Of a stretch of 48,097 nucleotides of DNA, positions 7,634 through 15,820 are shown in pieces; position 1 is the first letter of the stretch; each line of letters opens with the position of its first letter. Where the stretch lies: assembly GCA_028821475.1 (NCBI GenBank), contig JAPPGB010000086.1, positions 118,896 to 166,992 of the forward strand. Direction: 5' to 3'. The notes beneath the pieces are model-generated. The model had not been told where the DNA came from. It made no database searches and was given only the letters and a program-made list of their open reading frames with translations. The DNA comes from Spirochaetaceae bacterium (GTDB taxonomy: Bacteria; Spirochaetota; Spirochaetia; SZUA-6; Bin103). A program made the translations under genes and the position numbers.

Positions 7634-8617
7634 CTACTCCATCCGGATGCGCGGATCGATCAGCATCAGCAGCAGGTCGGACAAGAAAAAGCCCACCACG
7701 GTCAGCATGCTCAGCAGGGTCATGATGGCACCGGCCAGGAACATGTCCTGGCCGCGCAGCGACGACAGCAGCAGCGGGCCCATGGTCGGCAGGTTGAGTA
7801 CCACGGCGACGATGGCGCCGCCCGACACCAGTTCCGGAAACACCCACGCCACCGTGCTCACGATCGGGTTGATCGCCACCCGCACCGGGTACTTGAACAG
7901 CAGCCGGGTCTCCACTACCCCCTTGGCGCGCGCCGTGATCACGTACTGCTTGCGCAGCTCGTCCAGCAGGGTGGCGCGCATGATGCGCTGCAGCCCGGCG
8001 ATGCCGCCCAGCCCGATCACCAGCACCGGCACCGGCAGGTGCTTCAACATGTCGAACACCCTCGCCACCGACCAGTCGGCGTTGAGGTAGTCGGGCGAGA
8101 ACAGCCCCACCACGTTCACGTCGAAGATCACCAGGAACAGGTACACCAGCACCAGCGCCACCAGGAACGGCGGCGTGGACAGGCCCAGGAAGCCGAACAC
8201 GGTCGCCAGGTAGTCGCCGATGCCGTACTGGCGGGTGGCGGAGTAGACGCCGATGGCGATCGCCGCCACGTAGCTGAACACGATGGTGGTGCCGCTGATC
8301 AGCAGGGTGAAGCCGAGCCGCTCGGTGACCAGGTCGGCCACCGGACGGTTCCAGAAGAACGAGTAGCCGAAGTTGCCGCGCAGCATGCCCCACACCCACT
8401 TCAGGAACTGGGCGACCATGGGGCGGTCGAGGCCGTACATGCGCTTGAGCGTCTCGACCTGATCCTGGTCGACGCGGTCGCCGCTCATCTCCACCTGCAG
8501 GATGTAGGTGGAGAGCCAGTCGCCGGGCGGAAGCTGGATCACCACGAAGCCGAGCACCGCCACCGCGCACACCAGGATCAGCATGTACAGCAGGCGCTTC
8601 GCGGCGAACTTCAGCAT
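7634..8617 (-). CDS. DppB-type ABC transporter permease
   Basis: A 327-residue inner-membrane permease, second gene of the operon SBP-dppB-dppC. It opens with the amphipathic start MLKFAAKRLLYMLILVCAVA, then QLPPGD in the position of the usual RLxPGDP motif. It continues with a periplasmic segment containing YGLDRPMVAQFLKWV. The coupling loop reads LLDELRKQYVITARAKGVVE, and a Gly/Pro-rich LNLPTMGPLLLSSLRGQD replaces the commoner FxxPGxG signature. Five further hydrophobic segments make the normal fold. It follows the binding-protein gene by 113 bases and pairs with the downstream large-loop DppC-like permease. Confidence 0.9.
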   Translation of the reverse strand: MLKFAAKRLLYMLILVCAVAVLGFVVIQLPPGDWLSTYILQVEMSGDRVDQDQVETLKRMYGLDRPMVAQFLKWVWGMLRGNFGYSFFWNRPVADLVTERLGFTLLISGTTIVFSYVAAIAIGVYSATRQYGIGDYLATVFGFLGLSTPPFLVALVLVYLFLVIFDVNVVGLFSPDYLNADWSVARVFDMLKHLPVPVLVIGLGGIAGLQRIMRATLLDELRKQYVITARAKGVVETRLLFKYPVRVAINPIVSTVAWVFPELVSGGAIVAVVLNLPTMGPLLLSSLRGQDMFLAGAIMTLLSMLTVVGFFLSDLLLMLIDPRIRME

Positions 8618-8730
8618 CGGTGCGGCGGCGTGGTCAGGGTCTCGTATCGCTGCGGCGCCCGCCAGCCGCCCGCACCGCGCGTGCCGGTGCGGCGCACGGT
8701 GGCGGGCGCCGGCAGGTCACCGGCAGCGCG

Positions 8731-10773
8731 CTACTGCTCGTAGTACCACTGCTCCGGGTGATAGATCATCCAGAAGCGGTAGGAGTAGATGAACAGGCCG
8801 CCGTCTCCCTTCACGTTGCGCAGGTTGGCCTTGACGGTCATCGGCTTGGGCGTGATGCCGGCGATGCCGATGTCCCACAGGCTGTTGGACGCCACGGTAA
8901 GCAGCTCCGTGCCGATTTCCATGTAGCGCGGATGCCCCATCGGGTACTGCTGAAACTCCTCGGCCAGCTCCATCCAGCGGGTCACCTCGGCCGGCGGCTG
9001 CTCGCCCTGCTCGCCCCCGGACTCCACCCAGGCGTTCCAGTCCACGGCGTTGTCCAGTGGCGGCATGGCGAACGTCGGGCGGCCGTGAAAGCCGATCTCG
9101 GTGGTCTGGTCGAAGTTCCAGATGAACACGTCCAGCTCGCCGGCCCTGCGGCGCTGCCCGAACAGGGGCCCGTCGACGGCCCGGGTTCCCACCTTGATGC
9201 CGATCTCTTCCCAGAACTGCTTGATCAGCTCCACGCCCACTTCCATCTTCTCTTCCAACTGGTAGTAGTCGATGTGGATGGATAGCGTGTCGCCGTCGGG
9301 CCGCAGGCGGAATTCCTGCCGGTCGTCCCAGGCCAGGCCCAGCTCGTCCAGAATCGCGTTGGCGCGTTCCACGTCGTACTCGATGAAATTGGAGCCCATC
9401 CACGGCTCGTAGAAGCTGACCGTGGGATCGACGGTGGCGGCGCGCGGAGTGGCCAGGCCTCGCCAGATCACCTCGTTGATCTCGTCGCGGTCCAGGGAGA
9501 CCGACAGCGCCTCGCGGAACCGAAGCTCCTGGAACAGCTCACGCATCACCGGATCGCGGTGGTTGAAATTTGGCCGGATCGCCAGCATCACGTTGCCGCG
9601 CCCGTCGTACCAGAGGTTGGTGCGGTAGTTGCCGCGCTCCTCGTGCTCCTTGTAGAGCGGGAAGTTGTCCATCGTCGTGAACTGCAGCGCGTAGTCCAGC
9701 TCGCCGGCGATGATCTTGGAAGTGACCGCCTCCAGGTTCTCGTGCAGCAGGCGATCCTGGGTGTCGATGTAGGGGAGCTGGTTGCCTGCGGTGTCGACCT
9801 TCCAGTAGTAGGGGTTGCGGGAGAAGAACTTGTTGCCGAGCTCGTCCACCTCCACCATGGTCCACGGGTCGATGGTGGGAATCGCCGGATCCATGCGCTG
9901 CTGCACGTCCACCGGCCACTTGCTCAGGAACAGTTGCGCCCAACTCTCGTGCCCCTCGGCCTTGGCCAGGTCGGCCGCATCCGGGTTGTGGTCGACGTGA
10001 AACTGCGCCAGGAAGTGGGCAGGCAGGAACGGCACCTCGTGGTAGCGGCGCGCTTCCGTGCCGAGGATGTTGAGCACGCTCGGGTACGCCCTGCTGAAGG
10101 TCAGGCGCACGGTGTGGTCGTCGACGCGCTCCAGGCTGTCCAGGAGCCGCCACGAAGCGGGGCGCGACGCCACCAGTTGCTCGTTGCCCAGGAAGTCCTC
10201 GTACCAGAAGGTGAAGTCGTCGGCGGTGAGCGGGTCGCCGTCGCTCCAGCGCAGGCCGGGGCGCAGGTGCACGGTGAGCTGCGAGAAGTCGTCGTTCCAG
10301 TCCCAGCCGGTGGCGGCGTTGGGGGCGATCGCTTGCAGGCTCGGGTGCACCATCAGCAGCGGCTGGGTGCGGGCGGTCCACGACTCGGCGCCGGCGGTGA
10401 CCGGGCTGAGCGCACCGTGGCGCAGGCTGCCGCCGTAGGTGCCGACGCTCTCCAGCGGCACGATCACCATCGGGTCGGGCGGCATGCGCTCCTCGAGGGG
10501 CGGCAACTCGCCGGCCTTGACCAGCGCGGCCAGCATCGGTGCCTCCTGGAAGCTGGCGATGCGGTTGCCGGTGGCCTGCTCGTACTCGGTGACGGTGGTG
10601 AAGAAGTTCACCATGTCCGGCACCAAGCCCTCGATCTCGGCCATCGGCCCGGCCGCCGCGGCGGTGTCGGCCTCGGCGGCGGCGGTGGTCTCCTCGGTGC
10701 CGCCGGCTGCCAGCGCCGCCCACGGCGCCAGCGCCAGCCCGATGGCGGCGGCGAGCAATCGTCTGTCGATCAT
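8731..10773 (-). CDS. ABC transporter substrate-binding protein, family 5 (large)
   Basis: A 680-residue periplasmic binding protein for the two downstream permeases. Residues 1-22 are a signal peptide, followed by the spacer AAGGTEETTAAAEADTAAAA. Typical SBP_bac_5 elements follow: LTVHLRPGLRWSDGDPLTAD, then FTFWYEDFLGNEQL, then LRFREALSVSLDRDEIN and a C-terminal ligand lobe. At 680 residues it is longer than the usual 500-600, as in the subgroup whose permeases have a large periplasmic insert. It is first in its operon, with AGGAGG 8 bases before the ATG and a promoter at 10802-10831. Ligand unknown; this subgroup includes binders of peptides, oligosaccharides and other solutes. Confidence 0.9.
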   Translation of the reverse strand: MIDRRLLAAAIGLALAPWAALAAGGTEETTAAAEADTAAAAGPMAEIEGLVPDMVNFFTTVTEYEQATGNRIASFQEAPMLAALVKAGELPPLEERMPPDPMVIVPLESVGTYGGSLRHGALSPVTAGAESWTARTQPLLMVHPSLQAIAPNAATGWDWNDDFSQLTVHLRPGLRWSDGDPLTADDFTFWYEDFLGNEQLVASRPASWRLLDSLERVDDHTVRLTFSRAYPSVLNILGTEARRYHEVPFLPAHFLAQFHVDHNPDAADLAKAEGHESWAQLFLSKWPVDVQQRMDPAIPTIDPWTMVEVDELGNKFFSRNPYYWKVDTAGNQLPYIDTQDRLLHENLEAVTSKIIAGELDYALQFTTMDNFPLYKEHEERGNYRTNLWYDGRGNVMLAIRPNFNHRDPVMRELFQELRFREALSVSLDRDEINEVIWRGLATPRAATVDPTVSFYEPWMGSNFIEYDVERANAILDELGLAWDDRQEFRLRPDGDTLSIHIDYYQLEEKMEVGVELIKQFWEEIGIKVGTRAVDGPLFGQRRRAGELDVFIWNFDQTTEIGFHGRPTFAMPPLDNAVDWNAWVESGGEQGEQPPAEVTRWMELAEEFQQYPMGHPRYMEIGTELLTVASNSLWDIGIAGITPKPMTVKANLRNVKGDGGLFIYSYRFWMIYHPEQWYYEQ

Positions 10774-10801
10774 TTGCGGTTCCTCCTGTGGTCAGTCCCT
10801 G

Positions 10802-10831
10802 AGCCTAATTGCGCCGCGCCGGTGCTGTCAA
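10802..10831 (-). promoter_or_regulatory. Promoter of the second dpp operon
   Basis: Minus-strand TTGACA (10831-10826) with an 18-base spacer to TAGGCT (10807-10802), then AGGAGG at 10787-10782 and the ATG at 10773. The -35 box is perfect; the -10 box is weak. Confidence 0.5.
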
Positions 10832-10949
10832 CGTAGCGTCCGTCGCGCCGGCGCGCGGCGTTGAGCCGAGCAGAGCAGGCTGTGTGTTGACCGGGTCGTC
10901 GGGCAGGTGCAATCATTCGATCCCACCCGAGAACGAGTGGAACGCCGCG

Positions 10950-11531
10950 ATGGAAGCACCACGCAAGCTCGACAAGTTGTTCAGCAGCGCCAAGGTCTGG
11001 CGTGAGGAAGCGGACCGGCTGCGGGAGATTCTCCGGGGGTGCGGGCTGACCGAGGAACTGAAGTGGCGCAGCCCGTGCTACACCGCCGGCGGCAAGAACA
11101 TCTGCGTCATCCAACGCATGAAGGACTTCCTGGCGCTGTTGTTCTTCAAGGGGGCGCTGCTGAAGGATCCGGACGGAATCCTCGAAGTGCAGGGGCCGAA
11201 TTCGCGCGAGGGATACCGTGTGCGCTTCACCGGCGTCGACGACGTTGCGCGGCTGGCGGACAGCGTCAAGGCTTGTGTCCGCGAAGCCATCGCGGTCGAG
11301 CAAGCGGGCTTGAAGATCGAAGTGGCGCCGGATCTCGAGTACCCCCAGGAACTGATCGACAAGCTGGACGTGGACCCCGACCTGGGAGCCGCGTTCGACG
11401 CGTTGACGCCCGGACGCCGGCGCGGTTACCTGCTGCACTTCGCGGCGGCCAAGCAGGCGAAGACGCGGGCTGCCCGCGTGGACCGGTGCCGGGACAAGAT
11501 CCTCGCCGGGAAGGGATTCCTCGATCGTTGA
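10950..11531 (+). CDS. YdeI/OmpD-associated family protein
   Basis: A 193-residue cytosolic protein with a DUF1801-like N-terminal domain (residues about 5-110, containing ELKWRSPCYTAGGKNICVIQ and ALLFFKGALLKDP) and a C-terminal YdeI/OmdA helical segment (DPDLGAAFDALTPGRRRGYL, then AKQAKTRAARVDRCRDKIL and GKGFLDR). Both parts are complete. Members of this family are linked to cationic-peptide tolerance in some Bacillus strains, but the biochemical role is not known. An upstream in-frame GTG region back to 10809 lacks similarity and overlaps the divergent promoter, so I use the ATG at 10950. The gene stands alone, divergent from the dpp operon. Confidence 0.8.
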   Translation: MEAPRKLDKLFSSAKVWREEADRLREILRGCGLTEELKWRSPCYTAGGKNICVIQRMKDFLALLFFKGALLKDPDGILEVQGPNSREGYRVRFTGVDDVARLADSVKACVREAIAVEQAGLKIEVAPDLEYPQELIDKLDVDPDLGAAFDALTPGRRRGYLLHFAAAKQAKTRAARVDRCRDKILAGKGFLDR

Positions 11532-11590
11532 GTGAGCCTGCCGCCGTGGTGCGCCCTCGATAGCCTCGGCGTTGCGCGCGGACCCGATCG

Positions 11591-11643
11591 TTGCATGCGC
11601 AACGGGCATTGCATGCGCAACGGTGTCTTTGCAGGCGCAACGG
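11591..11643. repeat. Three direct repeats (operator-like iterons) upstream of the sulfatase
   Basis: TTGCATGCGCAACGG occurs at 11591-11605 and again at 11609-11623; TTGCAGGCGCAACGG follows at 11629-11643. Each has TTGC and GCAA half-sites around a 4-base core, a layout common for dimeric helix-turn-helix repressors. Spacing is 18 and 20 bases, roughly two helical turns. They lie 70-120 bases before the sulfatase start in a 181-base intergenic region, and TTGACG at 11646-11651 could be a -35 box directly next to them. Confidence 0.7.
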
Positions 11644-11712
11644 GCGTTGACGCATCGATCCGGGAGTGAAACCATCGGCCCGCAACCGCACCCCACACGC
11701 GAAGGCGGCATC

Positions 11713-13083
11713 ATGAGCGACCATCCCCACATTCTCCTGCTGATCGACGACGAGCATCGGCCCGACGTGATGACCGCGGAGGGCAATCCGCACATCCGCA
11801 TGCCGACCCTGGACCGGATCATCGGGCAGGGCACCTACTTCCGGTCGGCATACACGCCGGCGCCGGTGTGCGTGCCGGCGCGGCAGAGCTTCCTGACCGG
11901 GCTGTACGCGCGCCGCAGCGGCTGCACCGGCTTCGACACGCCGCTGCCGAGCGACGTGCTCACCATACCGGAGCACTTCGCCAACTACGGTTACAACCCC
12001 ACCTGCGCCGGCAAGATGCACTTCGTCGGGCGCGACCAGATGCATGGCTGGCGGGAGCGAATCGGACGCAACATCGAGTTCAGCACGCGGCGCACGGGCG
12101 AGCCGCACCTGAGCGCCGCCCGCCCGCACGTGCAGGGCACCGGCAAGTGGCCGACCATCAAGGAGATCACCAACGCCCGCGTGGGCAGGGGCCTGCACAT
12201 GGAGCAGGACCTGTACACGGTCGACGGGGCGCTGCTGTACCTGGACGAGTACTTCGTGGGCGAACCCTACGACCGCCCCGGCGAGGGGCCGCTGATGCTG
12301 GCGGTGAGCCTGAACAGCCCGCACTACCCCTACCAGTGCCCGGAGGATCTGTTCAGGCACTACCTGCGCCGCGTCGAGCCCTACGTGGAGGACCTGCCCG
12401 AGCAGTTCGACTGCGACAATTTCTTCAAGGTCAAGGTCGGCGAGGACGTAACCTGGCGCGAGGCGCACCGCGCCACCGCCGCCTACTACGGCATGATCGA
12501 GCTGGTGGACCGCCAGTACGGCCGCGTGGTGGCCAAGCTGGATGAGCTGAACGTGCTCGACGACTTCGTGATCGTCTTCCTGAGCGACCACGGCGAGATG
12601 CTCGGCCAGAAGGGACTGTGGGAGAAGCAGCAGTTCTTCGAGGCCTCGGCGCGGGTGCCGTTCAGCATCACGGCGCCGGGCCGCTTCGCCGACGGTCCGC
12701 GCACCGTTACTCACAACGTGTCGCTGGTCGACCTGTTTCCCACCCTGTGCGACATCGCCGGCATCCCGATCCCCGACGGCCTGGACGGGCGCTCGCTGGT
12801 GCCGCTGATGGAGGGCAACGCGGACGGCTGGCTCAACGAGGCGTACTGCGAGCTGTACCACGAACTCAACGGCCCCTCCGAGATGGTCAAGGTCGACGAC
12901 CTCAAGTACTTCCGGTTCCTGGGCAAGGGCTGGCCGGAGCAACTGTTCGATCTTGCCGCCGACCCGGACGAGACCCGCAACCTGATCGACGATCCCGCCT
13001 ACGCCGCCGACCTGCAGCGCCTGCGCGCCCGTCTCGACGCGTTCGAGTGGGGCGAGCGCTCCACCCCGCCCTGGGAGCGATAA
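11713..13083 (+). CDS. Type I sulfatase (formylglycine-dependent)
   Basis: A 456-residue alkaline-phosphatase-superfamily hydrolase. Cys53 in CVPARQSFLTG is the residue normally converted to formylglycine by a sulfatase-modifying enzyme. The early metal ligands are Asp12-Asp13 in LLIDDEHRPD, and the later ligands are in LSDHGEMLGQKGLWEK. No signal peptide is present, so the enzyme is probably cytoplasmic and would act on imported sulfate esters. Length fits choline-sulfatase-like and other small-substrate sulfatases, but the substrate cannot be assigned. A longer open frame starts at 11572 inside the repeat region; the ATG at 11713, where conserved sequence begins, is the sensible start. Three operator-like repeats precede it. 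Confidence 0.88.
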   Translation: MSDHPHILLLIDDEHRPDVMTAEGNPHIRMPTLDRIIGQGTYFRSAYTPAPVCVPARQSFLTGLYARRSGCTGFDTPLPSDVLTIPEHFANYGYNPTCAGKMHFVGRDQMHGWRERIGRNIEFSTRRTGEPHLSAARPHVQGTGKWPTIKEITNARVGRGLHMEQDLYTVDGALLYLDEYFVGEPYDRPGEGPLMLAVSLNSPHYPYQCPEDLFRHYLRRVEPYVEDLPEQFDCDNFFKVKVGEDVTWREAHRATAAYYGMIELVDRQYGRVVAKLDELNVLDDFVIVFLSDHGEMLGQKGLWEKQQFFEASARVPFSITAPGRFADGPRTVTHNVSLVDLFPTLCDIAGIPIPDGLDGRSLVPLMEGNADGWLNEAYCELYHELNGPSEMVKVDDLKYFRFLGKGWPEQLFDLAADPDETRNLIDDPAYAADLQRLRARLDAFEWGERSTPPWER

Positions 13084-13122
13084 CCCGCTTCCGGACGCAT
13101 GGCGAATCGCCTGGATGCGGGG

Positions 13123-13353
13123 TTACGGCGCCAAGTGAAGCACGAGTTGGCGGTGGCCACCCGTGCGGCGTTCGAGGTCGTGGCGCGCGGACGGGTCCGC
13201 GTTCTCCTGGATCGTGAGGCTGGCGGATGTGTGTCGGAGGAAGATCGTGCACAAGCCTTCGTTCAGACCGACCGCTGCCACCGCTTCATCGACGTGCCGG
13301 GTGCACTCGTGCAGGCCCTGACCGGGGACGGCGAATGACAGCGCCCGCGCCAT
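13123..13353 (-). pseudogene. YjbQ (UPF0047) family remnant
   Basis: The minus-strand frame reads GLHECTRHVDEAVAAVG, then GLCTIFLRHTSASLTIQENA, the N-terminal hallmark of YjbQ/UPF0047 proteins (about 135-140 residues, weak thiamine-phosphate synthase activity in E. coli). After ENADPSARHDL the conserved second half is lost, and the frame ends near residue 77 in unrelated residues. This is a 3' truncation, with the break next to the sulfatase stop at 13083. The Met at 13353 gives the natural start. Confidence 0.65.
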
Positions 13354-13363
13354 GTGACCGGAC

Positions 13364-13882
13364 ATGTGGCCAGGTTTGACCATACGCCCGGAACGTTCCG
13401 CGGACGTTGCGGCGATCCGTGCCGTCAATGAGCGGGCGTTCGGGCAGCCTGACGAAGCGGCGCTGGTCGATGCCGTCCGAGCGCGCGGCGAGCGCCGCAT
13501 TTCCCTGGTTGCCGTTAACGGCGGGCGGCTGGTCGGGCACATCCTTTTCACCCCGGTGACGATTCGGGGGCCGGACCGCGTGCACGAGGCGGCCGGACTC
13601 GCACCGTTGGCTGTCGATCCCGACCATCAGCGTCGTGGCATCGGCAGCCGGCTCGTTGCGCGAGGCCTCGATCGGTGCCGGGAGTGCGGTTACCGCATCG
13701 CCGTCGTGCTCGGCCATCCGGCCTACTATCCCCGCTTCGGATTCGTTCCGGCACGGCGGCACGGCATCCGCTTCGAGCTCGACGTGCCGGACGACGTATT
13801 CATGGTCATCGAGCTCGAGCCGGGCGCGCTCAACGGCTGCACCGGCGTGGCGCGCTACGCGCCGGAGTTCACATCGCTGTGA
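13364..13882 (+). CDS. GNAT-family N-acetyltransferase (YhbS-like)
   Basis: A 172-residue acetyltransferase with the acetyl-CoA loop LAVDPDHQRRGIGSRLVARG (motif A, Gln/Arg-x-x-Gly-x-Gly/Ser) near residues 84-103. Motif B follows: GYRIAVVLGHPAYYPRFGF. The combination LGxPxYYxRFGF marks the YhbS subgroup, whose substrates are small amines or protein N-termini and are not known in most cases. Start is the ATG at 13364; no clear SD is present, and it is divergent from the YjbQ remnant by only 10 bases. The gene is full length. Confidence 0.85.
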   Translation: MWPGLTIRPERSADVAAIRAVNERAFGQPDEAALVDAVRARGERRISLVAVNGGRLVGHILFTPVTIRGPDRVHEAAGLAPLAVDPDHQRRGIGSRLVARGLDRCRECGYRIAVVLGHPAYYPRFGFVPARRHGIRFELDVPDDVFMVIELEPGALNGCTGVARYAPEFTSL

Positions 13883-13906
13883 CGCCTGTTGCGGCGGAGC
13901 TCCGGT

Positions 13907-14917
13907 TCATCGGTCTCCGAGATCTGCCAGGTTGCCCGTGGCCTTCCGCCAAGCATCAATGATCTGATCGTAAAAAGGAAAATCGTCACTGTTGTCGAGT
14001 TGGCCGTGGTCCTCCAGCCACTCGACCGTCCGGCGGGCGCCCTCAACCCAGGAGATGGTCACGCGAAAGCCGAGATCCTGTCTGGCCGCCGTGTTGTCGA
14101 ACAGGTTGTTGTAGCTGAAGTTGACCTCCGTCAAGCTGGCCTGCTCGGGCGCCATGCGCACCAGTGCGTCGGTGGGAATGTAGACAAACTCCGGCGGTTC
14201 GGCGCCGATCGCGTTCGCAAGGCCTTGATGGTACCCTTCCCACGTCATCCATTCTTCGCCGGCCACGTGATAGCCGCGCCCGTAGGTTTTCGCGTTGCCA
14301 ACGGCGCCTGCAAAGGCTACCGCCACGTCATCCCGGTGGCAGGTTGGCCAGAACGACCTCCCGTCGCCGTGAACAATGATGGGCTGCCGCTTCTTCAAGC
14401 GGTCCACGTGATAGGTGCCTCGGCCGAGCGCATGCAGGAGATTGTTCCCGCCTTCACCGTAGGTGTGCCCGGGGCGGATGCTGGTCACCACCAGGTCGCC
14501 GCGTTCGTGGGCGGCAAAGAGCAACTCCTCACAACGGGCCTTGTTGTAGCCGTACGCAAACTTGTCCGACGGTAGCTTTTCGGCGGCCTCGGTGATCGGA
14601 TAGGCCGCGGCAGGCTTGGTATAGACATCGACCGTGCTGCAAAAAACGTACTGTGCGGTGCGGCCCTGGAAGGCACGAATAGCGCTTTCCGCCTCTGCCG
14701 GCAGATAGCAGACCATGTCAATTACACAGTCGAACGTACCTGCTTCCGCCATCTGCTTCTCGAATGCGGCGAACGCCTTGCGATCACCGGTAATGGTCGT
14801 GTAAGGGCCCGTGACCTGCGACGGTCTCCGGGCTCGATTGTAGAGTACTACCTCGTGACCCTGCTCGATCAACAGGCGGCTGATTCCCGTGCTGATGATG
14901 CCGGTGCCGCCGATCAC
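13907..14917 (-). CDS. NAD-dependent epimerase/dehydratase (extended SDR)
   Basis: A Rossmann-fold protein of about 336 residues. GGTGIISTGISRLLIEQG near the N-terminus is the dinucleotide-binding loop. The catalytic Tyr-x-x-x-Lys is in FAYGYNKARCEELL, preceded by the CSTVDVY serine/threonine strand. It acts on a nucleotide sugar or a free sugar derivative. It is the last gene of the sugar-importer operon, starting 43 bases after the MalG-like permease stop. The start is doubtful: the GTG at 14917 falls inside the first beta-strand. The frame stays open upstream through Arg-Ile-Leu-Val to about 14956 without ATG, GTG or TTG, so either a CTG start is used or the original start was lost. Confidence 0.8.
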   Translation of the reverse strand: MIGGTGIISTGISRLLIEQGHEVVLYNRARRPSQVTGPYTTITGDRKAFAAFEKQMAEAGTFDCVIDMVCYLPAEAESAIRAFQGRTAQYVFCSTVDVYTKPAAAYPITEAAEKLPSDKFAYGYNKARCEELLFAAHERGDLVVTSIRPGHTYGEGGNNLLHALGRGTYHVDRLKKRQPIIVHGDGRSFWPTCHRDDVAVAFAGAVGNAKTYGRGYHVAGEEWMTWEGYHQGLANAIGAEPPEFVYIPTDALVRMAPEQASLTEVNFSYNNLFDNTAARQDLGFRVTISWVEGARRTVEWLEDHGQLDNSDDFPFYDQIIDAWRKATGNLADLGDR

Positions 14918-14960
14918 CAGGATACGCGCTCGCGAAGGTTGGGACAGGATAGCCAGACGA

Positions 14961-15806
14961 CTAACCCTTCACTCCGGTCATGGCGATGCCGCTGGTGAGG
15001 CGCTGCTGGAACATCAGGTAGATGATCAGCGTCGGGATGCTGACCATGGTAGCCGCCGCCATCAGCGGCCCGAACTGGCCGACGAGGCGCTGCTGCAGCA
15101 GACCAAGACCCAGTTGCAACGTGAACTGGTGCGGCTTGGTGAGGTAGATCAGCGGGTACACGTACTGGTTCCACACCATGAACGTGGAAAAGATCGCCAT
15201 CGTGATGACGCCCGCCTTGGAGAGTGGCAGCACAATCTTGATGAACATCCACACGTAGCCCATCCCGTCGACCTTCGCCGCATCGAAGTAGTCGTCCGGA
15301 ATCGTGCCGATGAACTGGCGGATCATGAACGTCTGGAAGCCCTGGCCGATAATCAGCAGGATCACGGGGATGTAGGTGCCGGTGAGCCCCCAACTGGTCA
15401 TCATCAGGAAGCGCGGTATCATGTCCACCTCGGTCGGCACGATCAGGCCGGCAACGATCAGGAGGAAGCAGAAGGTGCGCAGCGGCCAGCGCATCTTGGC
15501 AAACGAGAACCCGCCGAGCGCGCTCACCATCACCAGCAGGAAGACGCTCACGCCGGTGATCCAGAAGCTGTTGGCGAACATGGGCAGCCAATTCAGCTCG
15601 TTCCACATGGTCACGTAGTTGTCGACCACCCAGAGCTCCGGAAAGAGCCGCGGCGGGAAGCGGATGATGTCGGCGGGGGTTTTGAACGACGTCGTCACCA
15701 TCCACACGAACGGACCGACGAAGAAGAACAGGAACACGACGCACAGCACAAGCCACACCAGGTAGTTGAGGCGCCGCTTGAAGACGTAGAATTGGTTCTG
15801 ATACAT
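14961..15806 (-). CDS. Carbohydrate ABC transporter permease, MalG type
   Basis: A 281-residue inner-membrane permease. It begins MYQNQFYVFKRRLNYLVWLV and has six hydrophobic helices. The EAA loop reads DDYFDAAKVDGMGYVWMFIK with the conserved AxxDG, followed by PLSKAG. The C-terminus QQRLTSGIAMTGVKG is diagnostic for MalG/UgpE-type permeases. A larger open frame on this strand extends to 16757 through the upstream permease gene in another phase and is not real; the ATG at 15806 lies 14 bases after the upstream stop. It works with the MalF-type protein and the binding protein. The ATPase must be supplied from elsewhere, as is usual for MsmK/MsiK-type systems. Confidence 0.92.
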   Translation of the reverse strand: MYQNQFYVFKRRLNYLVWLVLCVVFLFFFVGPFVWMVTTSFKTPADIIRFPPRLFPELWVVDNYVTMWNELNWLPMFANSFWITGVSVFLLVMVSALGGFSFAKMRWPLRTFCFLLIVAGLIVPTEVDMIPRFLMMTSWGLTGTYIPVILLIIGQGFQTFMIRQFIGTIPDDYFDAAKVDGMGYVWMFIKIVLPLSKAGVITMAIFSTFMVWNQYVYPLIYLTKPHQFTLQLGLGLLQQRLVGQFGPLMAAATMVSIPTLIIYLMFQQRLTSGIAMTGVKG

Positions 15807-15820
15807 CGCTCTTCCCGATC

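Noticed and set aside
6233-8743. Plus-strand open frame of 836 codons, including 26-residue repeats at its start
   Set aside because: It is antisense to two well-defined permeases; the peptide repeats merely reflect the 78-bp DNA repeat.
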